In this document: positions 30,794-39,728 of the stretch, one piece after another | How the letters are laid out: the number at the start of each line of letters is the position of its first letter | How positions within the stretch are numbered: position 1 is the stretch's first letter | Origin: an uncultured Woeseiaceae bacterium | GTDB taxonomy: Bacteria > Pseudomonadota > Gammaproteobacteria > Steroidobacterales > Woeseiaceae | Direction of reading: 5' to 3' | NCBI GenBank assembly: GCA_947258565.1 | Contig: CAMYJB010000006.1 | Span: forward strand, 1-64,000 | DNA length: 64,000 bases | The notes under the pieces: generated by a model | Databases searched by the model: none | What the model was told of the DNA's origin: nothing | The model's input: only the letters and a program-made list of their open reading frames with translations | Program-made: the position numbers and the translations under genes

Positions 30794-32029
30794 TTAGTGG
30801 TAAAGGACGTCGGGCGACACACATCGGCTGATGCGGAATCGCGGGTCCAGCAGCTCCTCGCCGAAGCGGCCGACGTCGGTACCCTTGAGCATCAGCGCGC
30901 GGTAAGTGCCCGCGCCACGGATGTCTCCGGCCAGGCGGAAGCCGACGATCCTGCCGTCATCGAGGAAAATCTTGCGGAGCGTATCGCCGTCGCGGCGGCG
31001 CAGGGTGTCTCGTCCCTTCGATTCGCCGACGGCCATGATCGGCAGCCCGAGGTGCTTCATGCTGTTCATTTTCTCGGCGCCCTCGTAGTCGGACGAGAAG
31101 CCGAGCATGTCGCGTCCAACCACCTCGCCCTGGGTCGTGGCGTTCGGCCAGATTGCGTGCACGTAGCGCTCGCCACTCATCCGGTCGAACGTTTCGGCGA
31201 CGTCGCCGGCGGCCCAGATATCGGCCAGGTTCGTCCGCATGCGATTGTCCACGCGAACTCCCCAGCCGACGTCAAGGCCCGAGCCATCGAGGAAATCGAC
31301 GTTGGGTTTAACGCCCGTTGCGGCGACGTAGGCATCCGCGAGGAGCACGTCGCCGTTGACCAGCTTCACGCCCTTGACCCGGCTGCGGCCAGAGAACCGT
31401 AACGCCTCGGTGTGCTGGCGCACAACGATGCCGCGACGCTCGAGGTCGTGATGAACCAGTTCGGCTGTTTCCTCATCGAGTATGTTCGGCATTAACCATT
31501 GTTTTTCGACGATCGTTACGGCGCAGCCGAGCGCCCGCAGCAGCACGGCGACTTCGACACCGATAAAGCCTGCGCCGACGATCAGGGCATCCTTTACGTC
31601 GCCATGTTTTACGTGATCGATCAATTCAAGCGCGGCTGCAAGTGACTTGAAGTTGTAGACACCCGGCAGATTGTAGCCCTCCAGCGGTGCGTGCAGCCGG
31701 CTGCCCGTTGCGATGATCAGCTTGTCGTAGTCGAGGTAGCGGGCATCCTGCAACAGGACCTGCCGCTGATCCGGGTAGACGGCCTCGACCGGCACGCCGG
31801 GACGATAGTCAACACGCAAGCGTTCGCACACGTTCTTACCCTGCCAGTAGAGCGTCTCTTCCCGTCCGGTGAGGAAGTGATCCGCCATCGCCGGCGGCGA
31901 GTAAGGCGGAAATGATTCGGCGGATACCATCGTAATCGCCGGGTCGACCGACCTCGACGGCGCGAGATCGCGAAGCGTCCGGGCTGCCGTCAAACCGGCC
32001 GGGCCGGCACCGAGAATCAGGATACGCAT
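30794..32029 (-). CDS. FAD-dependent NAD(P)-linked oxidoreductase of the CO dehydrogenase operon
   Basis: 411-residue flavoprotein of the pyridine-nucleotide-disulphide oxidoreductase class. The FAD-binding GAGPAGLTAARTL is at residues 7-19. The NAD(P)-binding GAGFIGVEVAVLLRALG lies about residues 152-168, and ATGVKPNVDF and IWAAGDVAE complete the second FAD contact. The redox-active CXXXXC of disulphide reductases is absent, so it is like ferredoxin-NAD reductases and NADH oxidases. Such a gene (often called FNOR) is known next to cooS and cooF in several genomes, where it is proposed to pass electrons from CooF to NAD(P). The start overlaps the cooC stop by 13 bp. It is the last gene of the operon. 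Confidence 0.9.
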   Translation of the reverse strand: MRILILGAGPAGLTAARTLRDLAPSRSVDPAITMVSAESFPPYSPPAMADHFLTGREETLYWQGKNVCERLRVDYRPGVPVEAVYPDQRQVLLQDARYLDYDKLIIATGSRLHAPLEGYNLPGVYNFKSLAAALELIDHVKHGDVKDALIVGAGFIGVEVAVLLRALGCAVTIVEKQWLMPNILDEETAELVHHDLERRGIVVRQHTEALRFSGRSRVKGVKLVNGDVLLADAYVAATGVKPNVDFLDGSGLDVGWGVRVDNRMRTNLADIWAAGDVAETFDRMSGERYVHAIWPNATTQGEVVGRDMLGFSSDYEGAEKMNSMKHLGLPIMAVGESKGRDTLRRRDGDTLRKIFLDDGRIVGFRLAGDIRGAGTYRALMLKGTDVGRFGEELLDPRFRISRCVSPDVLYH

Positions 32030-32931
32030 TCTCTTACCAGCTCCTCTATTGGCAGCAGGGCATCGAGCAGCCCTTCAACCCTTTGATCAAAGGGCGTCCG
32101 GGGCCGATCGAACAGCGGGCCGATCGACGGCTCGACACGAGGCAGCAAGGGATCCAGCGGCAGCCAGTGGCGGCTCGCAAACGGGAAGCCGCCCTCGGTA
32201 TCGAGCCTGCCGAGTGACCGGTCGAAATCCAGCGCATTCCGGGCGCGATTCACGACGAGGTGGATTGCTCCGATGCCGAGTTCCTGCGCGAGTCGCGCGG
32301 CCCGCAGTGCGACCTGCAGGCCATTGAACGTCGGGTCCGTGACGATGACGGCGTGATGGAACCCCTTGGCGAGCGCTCGTCCGAAGTGCTCGAAGCCCGC
32401 CTGCGTATCCATGAAGATTGCTTCGTCATGCCGCAGGCTCATCGCATTCGCGACCGAGGCGAGGAGCGCATTTTCAGGGCACAGGCATCCTGCCGCCGGC
32501 TGCACGGTGTTGCCCATGACCACCAGTCGAACGCCGTCCGGCCCGCGTACACCGAAGCGGTCGACCACGTCGTCGACGTCCGGATTCAGGCGGAAAAAGA
32601 GGCCCCAGCCTTCCCCGGGACGAACGCCGGTCTTTTCTTCCACGTAATCGGTGTTCTCGCTCAGGGGAACCAGGCGGCGCACTTCAGATGGCTCGATGCC
32701 GAGCGCGTAGGGCAGGTTCATCTGCGGATCGGCATCCAGCGCGAGTACCCGGTAGCCACGCCGCGACATGCGGCGGGCAAGCATTGCGGTCAGGGTCGTC
32801 TTGCCGACGCCGCCCTTCCCCGTAACCACAACGCGAAAATCATCGCCGCGTGCGTTATGGGGCAGGCTATGGCTGTGGTGTTTGTCTCCGTGCGTTTGCT
32901 CGTGAGCATGTTCGGCGCAGGTATCACACAT
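32017..32931 (-). CDS. cooC: CooC-type nickel-insertion ATPase with His-rich N-terminus
   Basis: Maturation ATPase that inserts nickel into CO dehydrogenase. MinD/NifH-like P-loop VVVTGKGGVGKTTLTAML (deviant Walker A, about residues 33-50) and DADPQMNLPYALGIE follow. GCLCPENALL carries the CXC pair that binds nickel at the CooC dimer interface. The 304-residue protein has an unusual N-terminal extension (about 1-30): CDTC, then seven His (EHAHEQTHGDKHHSHSLPH), likely metal-binding. ATG 32931 is preceded by GAGGAAG just after the cooS TGA; a longer frame to 32979 would overlap cooS and lacks a site. Stop overlaps the flavoprotein gene. Confidence 0.93.
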   Translation of the reverse strand: MCDTCAEHAHEQTHGDKHHSHSLPHNARGDDFRVVVTGKGGVGKTTLTAMLARRMSRRGYRVLALDADPQMNLPYALGIEPSEVRRLVPLSENTDYVEEKTGVRPGEGWGLFFRLNPDVDDVVDRFGVRGPDGVRLVVMGNTVQPAAGCLCPENALLASVANAMSLRHDEAIFMDTQAGFEHFGRALAKGFHHAVIVTDPTFNGLQVALRAARLAQELGIGAIHLVVNRARNALDFDRSLGRLDTEGGFPFASRHWLPLDPLLPRVEPSIGPLFDRPRTPFDQRVEGLLDALLPIEELVRECVS

Positions 32932-32941
32932 CGCGTCTTCC

Positions 32942-34861
32942 TCAGGCGACTTTGTCGGTCGGGCATTCTCCGGTCCCAATGAACGGCAGCCCCAGCGCTT
33001 CGCGTTTTACTTCGATGTGACGGCAAATCAGCTTCGCGGCCTGCTCCGGATCCGGTTCAACGGCGAACCTGGCGCCGACCACTTCCTCGAGATCAGCCGC
33101 GAGCAGCTTCACGACATTGTGGCTGCCGAAGATCGGCGGCTGCACGCCGAGCACGGTGAAGATGCCGCTGGCAACGACGTAGGCACCGATCGACACGGCT
33201 TTCTCCGAGTACCATTCGGGGGCCGCGCCGGCCAGCGGCAACTGCGAAACGTCGACGCCGAGATAATTGGCGAGTGCTGCTGCGAGCGTGAGGATCCGTG
33301 TGTTGTCCACGCAGGACCCCATGTGCAGCACCGGGGGAATGCCGAGCGCCTTGCAGACCTCCGACAGGCCGGGCCCCGCCATTTCGGCGGACTCGGGCAG
33401 CATCTGCCCGGCCTTGCCGTTGGCAACCGCGGCGCACCCCGTGACCAGTACGAGAATATCGTTTTCGATTAGCCGCCGGGTGAGGGTGACGTGGCCGTGG
33501 TCCTGGGGAATCTTCGGGTTGTTGCAGCCGACAACACCGACGGCACCACGGATCTTGCCGGCCTTGATCGCCTCGACGAGAGGCTCCGGCGTCCCGCCGA
33601 GCGCCTCGAGGATCGCCTCGACGGAAAAGCCCGCCATCATGTCCATCGTGCCGGCCGGGATCCTGACTCGATCCGGGTTGCGATTCACGTAGGCCTCGAT
33701 ACCGAGCTCCACGATCTGCTTGCCGATCTCCAGTCCTCGCTGCGGATCGAAAGAGACGTGGGTTGCGCCTGCAAACCTCGCCTTGTCGGCTGTCGAGATA
33801 ATCTCCGTGTGGAAACACTTCGCCACGTCCGTCACGGAGGGCATGATGCACTGGTAGTCCACCACCATCGCATCGAGCGCGCCGGTAAGCAGCACGAGTT
33901 CCTGCATCAGGTGGTTGCCCGCCATCGGCAGGCCCTGGCGCATCTGCAGTTCGTTACCGGTGCAGCAGAGGCCGACCAGGTTGATGGACTCCGCGCCCTT
34001 CTCTTTCGCAAGCGCGATCATCGCGGGATCCTGGGCCGCCTGCACGATGACGTCCGACAGCAGCGGGTTGTGGCCGTGCAGCGCGATGTTGACGCATTCG
34101 ACCCGCAGTGCGCCGAGATTCACGCGCGACTTGATCGGCGTCGGCGTGCCGAACATCACGTCGGACAGTTCGGTAGCGATCATGGAGCCGCCCCAGCCGT
34201 CTGACAGGCTGGTGCGCAGGCCATGCAGGGACGTATTCGCGTAATCGTTGTCGACGCCCATGTGCGTGCGGTGGAGCATCTCCACGTTCTCGCGGTCGAT
34301 ACCCCTGGGCGTGATGCCCAGTTCTTCGAACAGTTTCCTGCGTTGCTCCGGCAAACGATCGAGGAAACCGATGTGATCCTTGCGGCTGCCGAAGTCTTCC
34401 ATCATCGCGTCCGCGAGATCTCGCGCCACCTCGTTGATGCTCCTGTCGCCTGCTTCGATGCCCCACTCTTTCGCAAGCGCGAGAAGTTTTGCTTCGTCGC
34501 GAATCTCGTAGCCGCTGGTTTCGCCGGCAGCCAGTGATGCGAAGACTTCGAGGATGTCCCGGCCGTGATCCGAATGCGCGGCGGCACCCGCCGCAATGGT
34601 TCTGCCGAGATTTCGCGCAACGATAATATCGGCATCGGCACCGCAGACACCCTGCTGGGGCCCTTCGCCGAACGGATCGACGCGGCAAGGCCCCATGGCG
34701 CAGTTGCGGCAGCTCACGCCCATCGAGCAGAAGCCGCACTGCGGTTGCTGCGCCGCCAGCCGGTCCCAGACCGTTTCGATGCCATCTTCGCGCGCCCGTA
34801 CGAGCATTTCACGAGCGTCGTTGCTGATACTCATCTTGCTCAGTGTATCGGGAGTATCCAT
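32942..34861 (-). CDS. cooS: Anaerobic Ni-Fe carbon monoxide dehydrogenase catalytic subunit
   Basis: Oxidises CO to CO2 with electrons passed to CooF. 639 residues, the usual CooS length. N-terminal PQCGFCSMGVSCRNC gives D-cluster Cys42 and Cys45 and B-cluster Cys51, Cys54, Cys59 and Cys73. C-cluster ligands are present: His262/264 (LHGHNP), Cys299/300 (GLCCTGNEL), Cys338 (DYQC), Cys446 (VVGCNNPK), Cys476 (VTGCAAV) and Cys517 (MGSCVDN); His96 and Lys554 (SEKAVSIG) match second-sphere residues. Unlike the classical CX7C D-cluster, the second Cys position is Ser50 and the extra Cys45 makes CX2C, as in Desulfovibrio vulgaris CODH. ATG 34861, alternative ATG 34834. Second gene of cooF-cooS-cooC-flavoprotein. 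No CooA, Ech hydrogenase or acetyl-CoA synthase genes are adjacent. Confidence 0.97.
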   Translation of the reverse strand: MDTPDTLSKMSISNDAREMLVRAREDGIETVWDRLAAQQPQCGFCSMGVSCRNCAMGPCRVDPFGEGPQQGVCGADADIIVARNLGRTIAAGAAAHSDHGRDILEVFASLAAGETSGYEIRDEAKLLALAKEWGIEAGDRSINEVARDLADAMMEDFGSRKDHIGFLDRLPEQRRKLFEELGITPRGIDRENVEMLHRTHMGVDNDYANTSLHGLRTSLSDGWGGSMIATELSDVMFGTPTPIKSRVNLGALRVECVNIALHGHNPLLSDVIVQAAQDPAMIALAKEKGAESINLVGLCCTGNELQMRQGLPMAGNHLMQELVLLTGALDAMVVDYQCIMPSVTDVAKCFHTEIISTADKARFAGATHVSFDPQRGLEIGKQIVELGIEAYVNRNPDRVRIPAGTMDMMAGFSVEAILEALGGTPEPLVEAIKAGKIRGAVGVVGCNNPKIPQDHGHVTLTRRLIENDILVLVTGCAAVANGKAGQMLPESAEMAGPGLSEVCKALGIPPVLHMGSCVDNTRILTLAAALANYLGVDVSQLPLAGAAPEWYSEKAVSIGAYVVASGIFTVLGVQPPIFGSHNVVKLLAADLEEVVGARFAVEPDPEQAAKLICRHIEVKREALGLPFIGTGECPTDKVA

Positions 34862-34862
34862 T

Positions 34863-35489
34863 TCAAATTTCCTCGGTTATGTGGGCAGCGGATTCACCCC
34901 ACAAGCGCCAGCCGGCAATGGTTGCGGGCAGCTTCTCGGCCGGCAGCTGCGATTTCGTGGCCGCGACCACGGCGTCAGACACGTCCCGCCGGTTGGCCGC
35001 AATCAATGTATTGAGATCGCCGAAGAGCAACGCGTCCACCTTGCAGGACTCGACGCATGCCGGCTCCTGTCCCTTATCCAGCCGCTCTATACAGCCATCA
35101 CACTTGGTGGCAACGACGCGCGCCGGCATGCCATTCGTTTGTGCGTGAAACGTCACGGCGTCGAACGGGCAAACCATCGCGCACATCGCGCAGGCGATGC
35201 ACTTGTGAACGTCGACGAGAACCAGGTCGTGGCTCACGTCACGCGCCATCGCGCCGGTCGGGCAGACCTGCTCGCAAGGCGCCGGGTCGCAGTGGCGACA
35301 GCGGGACGGGACCGACATGTTGTACGCCCGTCCGGGCGAAACATGGATCCTCGACTTGGGGACAGGGTCCTCGGCGAGCGCCAGGGAGGGTTCTTTGCTT
35401 TCGGAGTGCGCTACAGCGCAGGCGAATTCACATTGCCGGCAACCGATGCAGCGCTCGGGGTTGATGAACACAGTCTGCATGTTGGCCAT
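34863..35489 (-). CDS. cooF: CooF-type iron-sulphur electron-transfer protein
   Basis: Ferredoxin-like partner that takes electrons from CooS. About 208 residues with four [4Fe-4S]-type cysteine sets: CIGCRQCEFAC, CRHCDPAPCEQVC, CIACAMCAMVC and CDGCIERLDKGQEPACVESC. This is the pattern of the CooF/DmsB/HydN group. The frame is open to 35582, but the upstream part has no start support; ATG 35489 or 35480 begin just before the first cluster. No strong ribosome site was seen. One base separates its stop from the cooS start. First gene of the operon, with about 240 bp upstream before YqgE, where I found no CooA-type operator. Confidence 0.93.
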   Translation of the reverse strand: MANMQTVFINPERCIGCRQCEFACAVAHSESKEPSLALAEDPVPKSRIHVSPGRAYNMSVPSRCRHCDPAPCEQVCPTGAMARDVSHDLVLVDVHKCIACAMCAMVCPFDAVTFHAQTNGMPARVVATKCDGCIERLDKGQEPACVESCKVDALLFGDLNTLIAANRRDVSDAVVAATKSQLPAEKLPATIAGWRLWGESAAHITEEI

Positions 35490-35727
35490 GGCTAACTTGT
35501 CCGGATTGTGGGTGGGATTGAAATCCTCTGGTGAAACTTTTACGCCATTTTCCAGACTGTCAGCACGCCAAAAGCTTGGCAATTCTGGCTTGTACCTACC
35601 CGGTCAGCTGTTTCGACGTATCAGCGTCACCAGGAATTCGACCGCGAATAAATCCATCGTCCCATCCAGGTCTGCATGGAACTGGTAATGAACCTATGGA
35701 TGCCGCCCATGCAGTAACAGCATTGCG

Positions 35728-36315
35728 CTAACGCGCCTCAATGGCCGCGCGTTGTTCCTGCGGCGGCTTCAACTGCTTCCAGAGCGTCCCGGGCTCTTTC
35801 GCGAAGACGAGTTCGCTCGACGCGGGCAGGACCCGCCAGCTCCCATGCCCCATTTCGTTGTCCAGTTGTCCCGGCGCCCAGCCCGCGTAGCCAATATAAA
35901 AGCGCAATCTGGACGGATCCATGGGAACCCCTTCGAGAGCGTCCTCATAGGACACGAGGTAAACCGATTCGATGATCTTTTCCGCGCCCTCGGGCGGAGT
36001 GTCGGTGAACAGCAAAGCGCGCAGGCTGTCCATCTGCACCGGCCCGCCCCAGAACAGCGTCCCGCTGTATCCGGCGACGGCATCCTCGTCCGCAAGAAGC
36101 TCCTCGAGCTTCACGTCCGTGGGGCGATTGACGACCAGCCCGAACGCGCCTGTGTCATCGTAATGGAGAAGCAGCACAACGGTGTTTGCGAACAGCTCCC
36201 CGCGCACAAATTCCGTCGCAACGAGCAACTTGCCCTGCGCGGGTGCCTGGTCCGCATTGGCGGACAGCGGTGCCAGCCACGCTACGAATACGAGCCATGT
36301 CAGGATCCTGATCAT
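35728..36315 (-). CDS. YqgE/AlgH family protein
   Basis: 195 residues. LLVATEFVRGELFANTVVLLLHYDDTGAFGLVVNRP is the hallmark of the family (about 30-65; seen here as GKLLVATEFVRGE and GAFGLVVNRPTDV). GTLFWGGPVQMDSL and FYIGYAGWAPGQLDNEM match the rest. A signal peptide is visible (ILTWLVFVAWLAPLSANADQ), so this member looks exported, whereas most YqgE proteins are cytoplasmic. Function is unknown; AlgH has been tied to alginate regulation in pseudomonads. Upstream is the second S9 peptidase gene; downstream is the CO dehydrogenase operon. Confidence 0.93.
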   Translation of the reverse strand: MIRILTWLVFVAWLAPLSANADQAPAQGKLLVATEFVRGELFANTVVLLLHYDDTGAFGLVVNRPTDVKLEELLADEDAVAGYSGTLFWGGPVQMDSLRALLFTDTPPEGAEKIIESVYLVSYEDALEGVPMDPSRLRFYIGYAGWAPGQLDNEMGHGSWRVLPASSELVFAKEPGTLWKQLKPPQEQRAAIEAR

Positions 36316-36377
36316 CTACCTATCAGTATAGGCCCCCTGAAAGCCCGAAATCCCGTCCTTGTCGGTTCTGGCTGCAG

Positions 36378-38414
36378 CTACTCCTCGGTGGCAGCCTCCA
36401 GCCTGTCCGCGTGGTCGAGTTCGTAAGGGGGTGGCTCACCGCCGGGACCCTTCAGGTAGTGATCCATCCAGCGCATCAGTCGAAGTGAATAGTCGTATTG
36501 CGCGGCCGTGTTTCGATTGCCGTGCACTTCGTCCGGGTAGATAACCAGCCGAACCGGCGTCTCGGTACGGATCTTCACGAATCGGTACATCTCCAGGGAC
36601 TGGCTCGGGTGCACCCTCGGGTCCTTGTCGCCGCCCATGATCAACAGCGGCGTCTTCGTCTTGTCGGCGTGATAGATCGGGCTGCGTTCCAGCAGCCACA
36701 TCCAGTCATCCCAGGGCCATGCGAGCGCGTGCACGTTGTGCATTTCATAGGGTATGTCCCCCGTACCGAATTTTGAAATCTGGTCCGAGATACCGACGAA
36801 GGCCACTGCGGCCGCGTACTCGTCGGTCAGCGCGCTGGCACTCCACATGCTCGCATAACCGCCGTACGAGCCCCCGGTTATGCCAACGCGGTCCGCGTCA
36901 ACCAGCCCCTCTTCGACGAGGTGCCGCTTCGCGTCCACGAGATCATTGAACTCTTCGTCGGCATAGTCGTGCTGGCCAAGCTTGGAAAACTCGACGCCAC
37001 GCCCGGTGCTGCCGCGGTAATTCGGGTAAACGACCGCGTACCCTTCGGCGGCGAATACCTGCCCTGGACGGCTGTAGCCTGTCATCCAGCCGTTCGAATA
37101 ATGAGCTTCCGGACCACCGTGCGCGATGAGCACGAGCGGATTACCACCTCGCTTGCGCTTTGCCGGATGGATCAGGATGGCTTCGAGCTCCAGGCCATCG
37201 CGCGCCGTGTAGGTGATCGCTTCCTGCTTCGCAAAGTCTGTTTCATTGAGAAACGGGTTTGAATCCGTCAGCCTCACCGGTTCTGCGTTGCCTCGCAGCA
37301 GGTAAAGTTCCAGCGGGTGTTGCGGCGAATCCGCGATTGCTGCAACGGCATCCTGGCCCGGATTGCCGTGCACCGTGCGGACTATCGGTCCCGGCTGCGG
37401 TGCTTTGCCGGGCGACTCGGTCTCGAAGACCGAAGCGGTGGCCCACTCCGTATAGACGCCTCTGCTGCCGAGCCAGCGGATATTGGCGTCGTCCAGCCAG
37501 ACAAAGTTGTTGACGTGTCCCAGGTACTCGGGAACGACCTCGCGTCGTTCCCCGCCGGACGATGAGGTCACGTACAGGCGGCCGGCGCTCGGGTCATTGA
37601 TGTCGACGCTGCCGACGTACGCAATTCGCTCGCCGTCCGGAGAGAACGCAAACGGTCCGAGCTTGCCTACCGAGCCCATGCTGGCCTGCACCTTTGCACT
37701 CGCAGTGTCGACGACGTAAATATCCCGCGACGTAAACGAGTCATCGACGAGCGGTGTCGGTGCGAGTGCAACCGCATAGCGGCTGCCGTCGGCCGACCAG
37801 GCGAAGTCTGATGCGGACCCCGGCAGCTCGTGCGCTGCGGCCTCAAGCGTGTCCAGGTCGAGCATCCAGACCTTTGTCGGCAGTACCGATTCCTCGTACA
37901 CGACGGCTTTGAACCCCTTTTCCTGGAGTTCCGTGAACTTCTCGGGCGGCGCATCCGTTGCCGTGAACGCAACGCTGCCGCCGTCGGGCGACGGGTAAAT
38001 CCGCTGAATGGCGTTGACATGCGTAAACAGCTGCTCCGCCTCGCCTCCGTCCACCCGTATCCGGTACAACGAATTGAAGTCGGCTTCCTGGTCGCGTTTC
38101 GCAAGAAAGAAGACGGACTCGCCATCGACCGCCCAGGCGATATCCGTGATATCGATATCGCCCGTGACGTAGGGCCTGGAGTTGCCCTCGAGGTCGATGA
38201 CGTGAAGCTCGTGGTACGGCGGTCCGTCTGCATCCTTGTAGATCGCCCGCGGCACCTGCAGCAAATAGGCGATTCGCGTTCCTGCAGGACTCATGCGCGC
38301 CGCCGTTATCTGCTTCAGCGAATTGACGTCTTCAAGTGTCAGCGGCTCGGCCTGGCTCGCCGAAAAAGCGGATGCCAGGACCACGAGAGTGGCGAGAGAG
38401 AGAGTTTTTTTCAT
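36378..38414 (-). CDS. Secreted S9 family peptidase (prolyl oligopeptidase type), second copy
   Basis: 678 residues with a signal peptide (about 1-22, LVVLASAFSASQAEP). A propeller domain (about 30-400; VAFTATDAPPEKF and FSPDGERIAYVGSVD) precedes an alpha/beta-hydrolase domain with nucleophile Ser516 in GITGGSYGGYASMW and LLIMGGDKDPRVHPSQSLEM plus PDEVHGNRN for the Asp and His. This is the classical acylaminoacyl-peptidase/DPP-like arrangement. The gene precedes YqgE by 62 bp on the same strand. It differs from the S9 gene at 2725 in the nucleophile flank (GGSYGGY against GASYGGH). Confidence 0.93.
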   Translation of the reverse strand: MKKTLSLATLVVLASAFSASQAEPLTLEDVNSLKQITAARMSPAGTRIAYLLQVPRAIYKDADGPPYHELHVIDLEGNSRPYVTGDIDITDIAWAVDGESVFFLAKRDQEADFNSLYRIRVDGGEAEQLFTHVNAIQRIYPSPDGGSVAFTATDAPPEKFTELQEKGFKAVVYEESVLPTKVWMLDLDTLEAAAHELPGSASDFAWSADGSRYAVALAPTPLVDDSFTSRDIYVVDTASAKVQASMGSVGKLGPFAFSPDGERIAYVGSVDINDPSAGRLYVTSSSGGERREVVPEYLGHVNNFVWLDDANIRWLGSRGVYTEWATASVFETESPGKAPQPGPIVRTVHGNPGQDAVAAIADSPQHPLELYLLRGNAEPVRLTDSNPFLNETDFAKQEAITYTARDGLELEAILIHPAKRKRGGNPLVLIAHGGPEAHYSNGWMTGYSRPGQVFAAEGYAVVYPNYRGSTGRGVEFSKLGQHDYADEEFNDLVDAKRHLVEEGLVDADRVGITGGSYGGYASMWSASALTDEYAAAVAFVGISDQISKFGTGDIPYEMHNVHALAWPWDDWMWLLERSPIYHADKTKTPLLIMGGDKDPRVHPSQSLEMYRFVKIRTETPVRLVIYPDEVHGNRNTAAQYDYSLRLMRWMDHYLKGPGGEPPPYELDHADRLEAATEE

Positions 38415-38489
38415 GGTTTTACTCTGTTAAGCGGTTATTGGGCGTGGCCGTATCGCCGTCGAAATTAGTTCTGACCAAGCTAAAGAAAT

Positions 38490-39611
38490 TCACTTGCCGG
38501 CGGCCGGCTCGGAACTATGCCATGCCTCCAGCACCGATGCCTCCTTGTCACGGCTCATGCCGGCGCGCAGATTGGACTGGCGTTCTTCGGGCAGGGATCG
38601 GAACCACGCCAGGGTGTCGCGAATCGTCTCCTCGACGGGCCTGATCGTGAGCCCCGCCGACAGCGCCTTGTTTGCCGACCAGGTAAGCGAGCCCGCGAGC
38701 GCGCTGTCCGAGTCCGCCCAGGCCGGCACGTCCCGCCAGGCCTGGATGTCGTGCTCAGCGAGAAAGTCCGCCGGCACCCAGGTGAGCTCGGCGTCCGATT
38801 CGATGGTGCTCACGCAGGCGGAAAGCAGGTCCCCGAAAGGCATCGGGTTGCGAACGACGTTGTAGGTATCCGTGAGCCCCTGCTCCAGGCAGTGCACCAT
38901 GAAACGGGCCAGGTCGCGAACGTCGATGTACTGCGTCAGGTCCGAGGGCTTCCCGGGCGCGAGCACTTCACCACCCTGGTCTATTCGGACCGGCCAGTAG
39001 GTGAAGCGATCGGTGCCGTCGCGCGGCCCCACGATCAGTCCCGGGCGGATCTGCGTGACGCGTCGGGGCATGGCTTGTTCGACTGCGCGCTCGCAATACG
39101 CTTTCAATGCGCAGTAATGCGTACGCACGTCTTCGGTGGTCGGATCGTCGAGCGTCGCCCCTGGCCGATCCTCGGTCCCGTTCGTGCCGCCTTCGGCCCA
39201 GTTGTCGTACTGGCAGATGGTCGAGACGAACAGGTACTGCCCGACGCTGTCGGACAGCAGCCCGGCGGACGCGCCTGTGATGCGCGGCACGTACCCGGAA
39301 GTGTCGATGACCGCATCCCATTCCCGGTCGACGAGGCCGCTGAGCCCCGCGTCGATTTCGGGATCGCGGTTACCGATGATGGTCTCCAGCTCGGGGAACA
39401 GGTCGGTGTTCGTGCGCCCGCGGTTGAATAACGTAACTTCGTGCCCGCGATCCAGCGCATACCTGACCGTGTGCGGGCCGAGGAAGCCGGTACCGCCGAG
39501 AAAAAGGATCTTGAGCTTCCTGTCGGGCGCGCCGAGCGTCGCCGCCGGCAGCACGGCCAGTGTCGCCGTCGCCAGCGATACCTCGATGAATTCGCGTCTG
39601 TTGAATGCCAT
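38490..39611 (-). CDS. NAD-dependent epimerase/dehydratase-like protein with Tat signal
   Basis: About 373 residues. The N-terminus NRREFIEVSLATATLAVLP is a twin-arginine signal; ATG 39611 has a GGGGGGA ribosome site, and the longer frame to 39650 adds nothing useful. The Rossmann motif LFLGGTGFLGPHTVR follows the signal, and YCALK gives the YXXXK active pair of extended SDRs. A Tat-exported Rossmann protein folds with its cofactor before export, which fits the signal type. Substrate unknown (sugar nucleotide or isoflavone-reductase-like). It stands alone and is divergent from the TGS GTPase gene. Confidence 0.87.
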   Translation of the reverse strand: MAFNRREFIEVSLATATLAVLPAATLGAPDRKLKILFLGGTGFLGPHTVRYALDRGHEVTLFNRGRTNTDLFPELETIIGNRDPEIDAGLSGLVDREWDAVIDTSGYVPRITGASAGLLSDSVGQYLFVSTICQYDNWAEGGTNGTEDRPGATLDDPTTEDVRTHYCALKAYCERAVEQAMPRRVTQIRPGLIVGPRDGTDRFTYWPVRIDQGGEVLAPGKPSDLTQYIDVRDLARFMVHCLEQGLTDTYNVVRNPMPFGDLLSACVSTIESDAELTWVPADFLAEHDIQAWRDVPAWADSDSALAGSLTWSANKALSAGLTIRPVEETIRDTLAWFRSLPEERQSNLRAGMSRDKEASVLEAWHSSEPAAGK

Positions 39612-39728
39612 GGACTGATCCCCCCCGATTGTCGACCTGCAGTATGACAACCCGGGAGCGGGAAAGATTCCACCGGATAGGCGCAGGATTGCTCAGGGGC
39701 AGGGTCTCGTCAGGTAAAATCCGGCCAT

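Noticed and set aside
35490..35727. CooA (CO-sensing CRP-type) binding site upstream of cooF
   Set aside because: I looked for a TGTCA-N6-CGACA-type dyad or other CRP-like site in this gap and saw none convincing.
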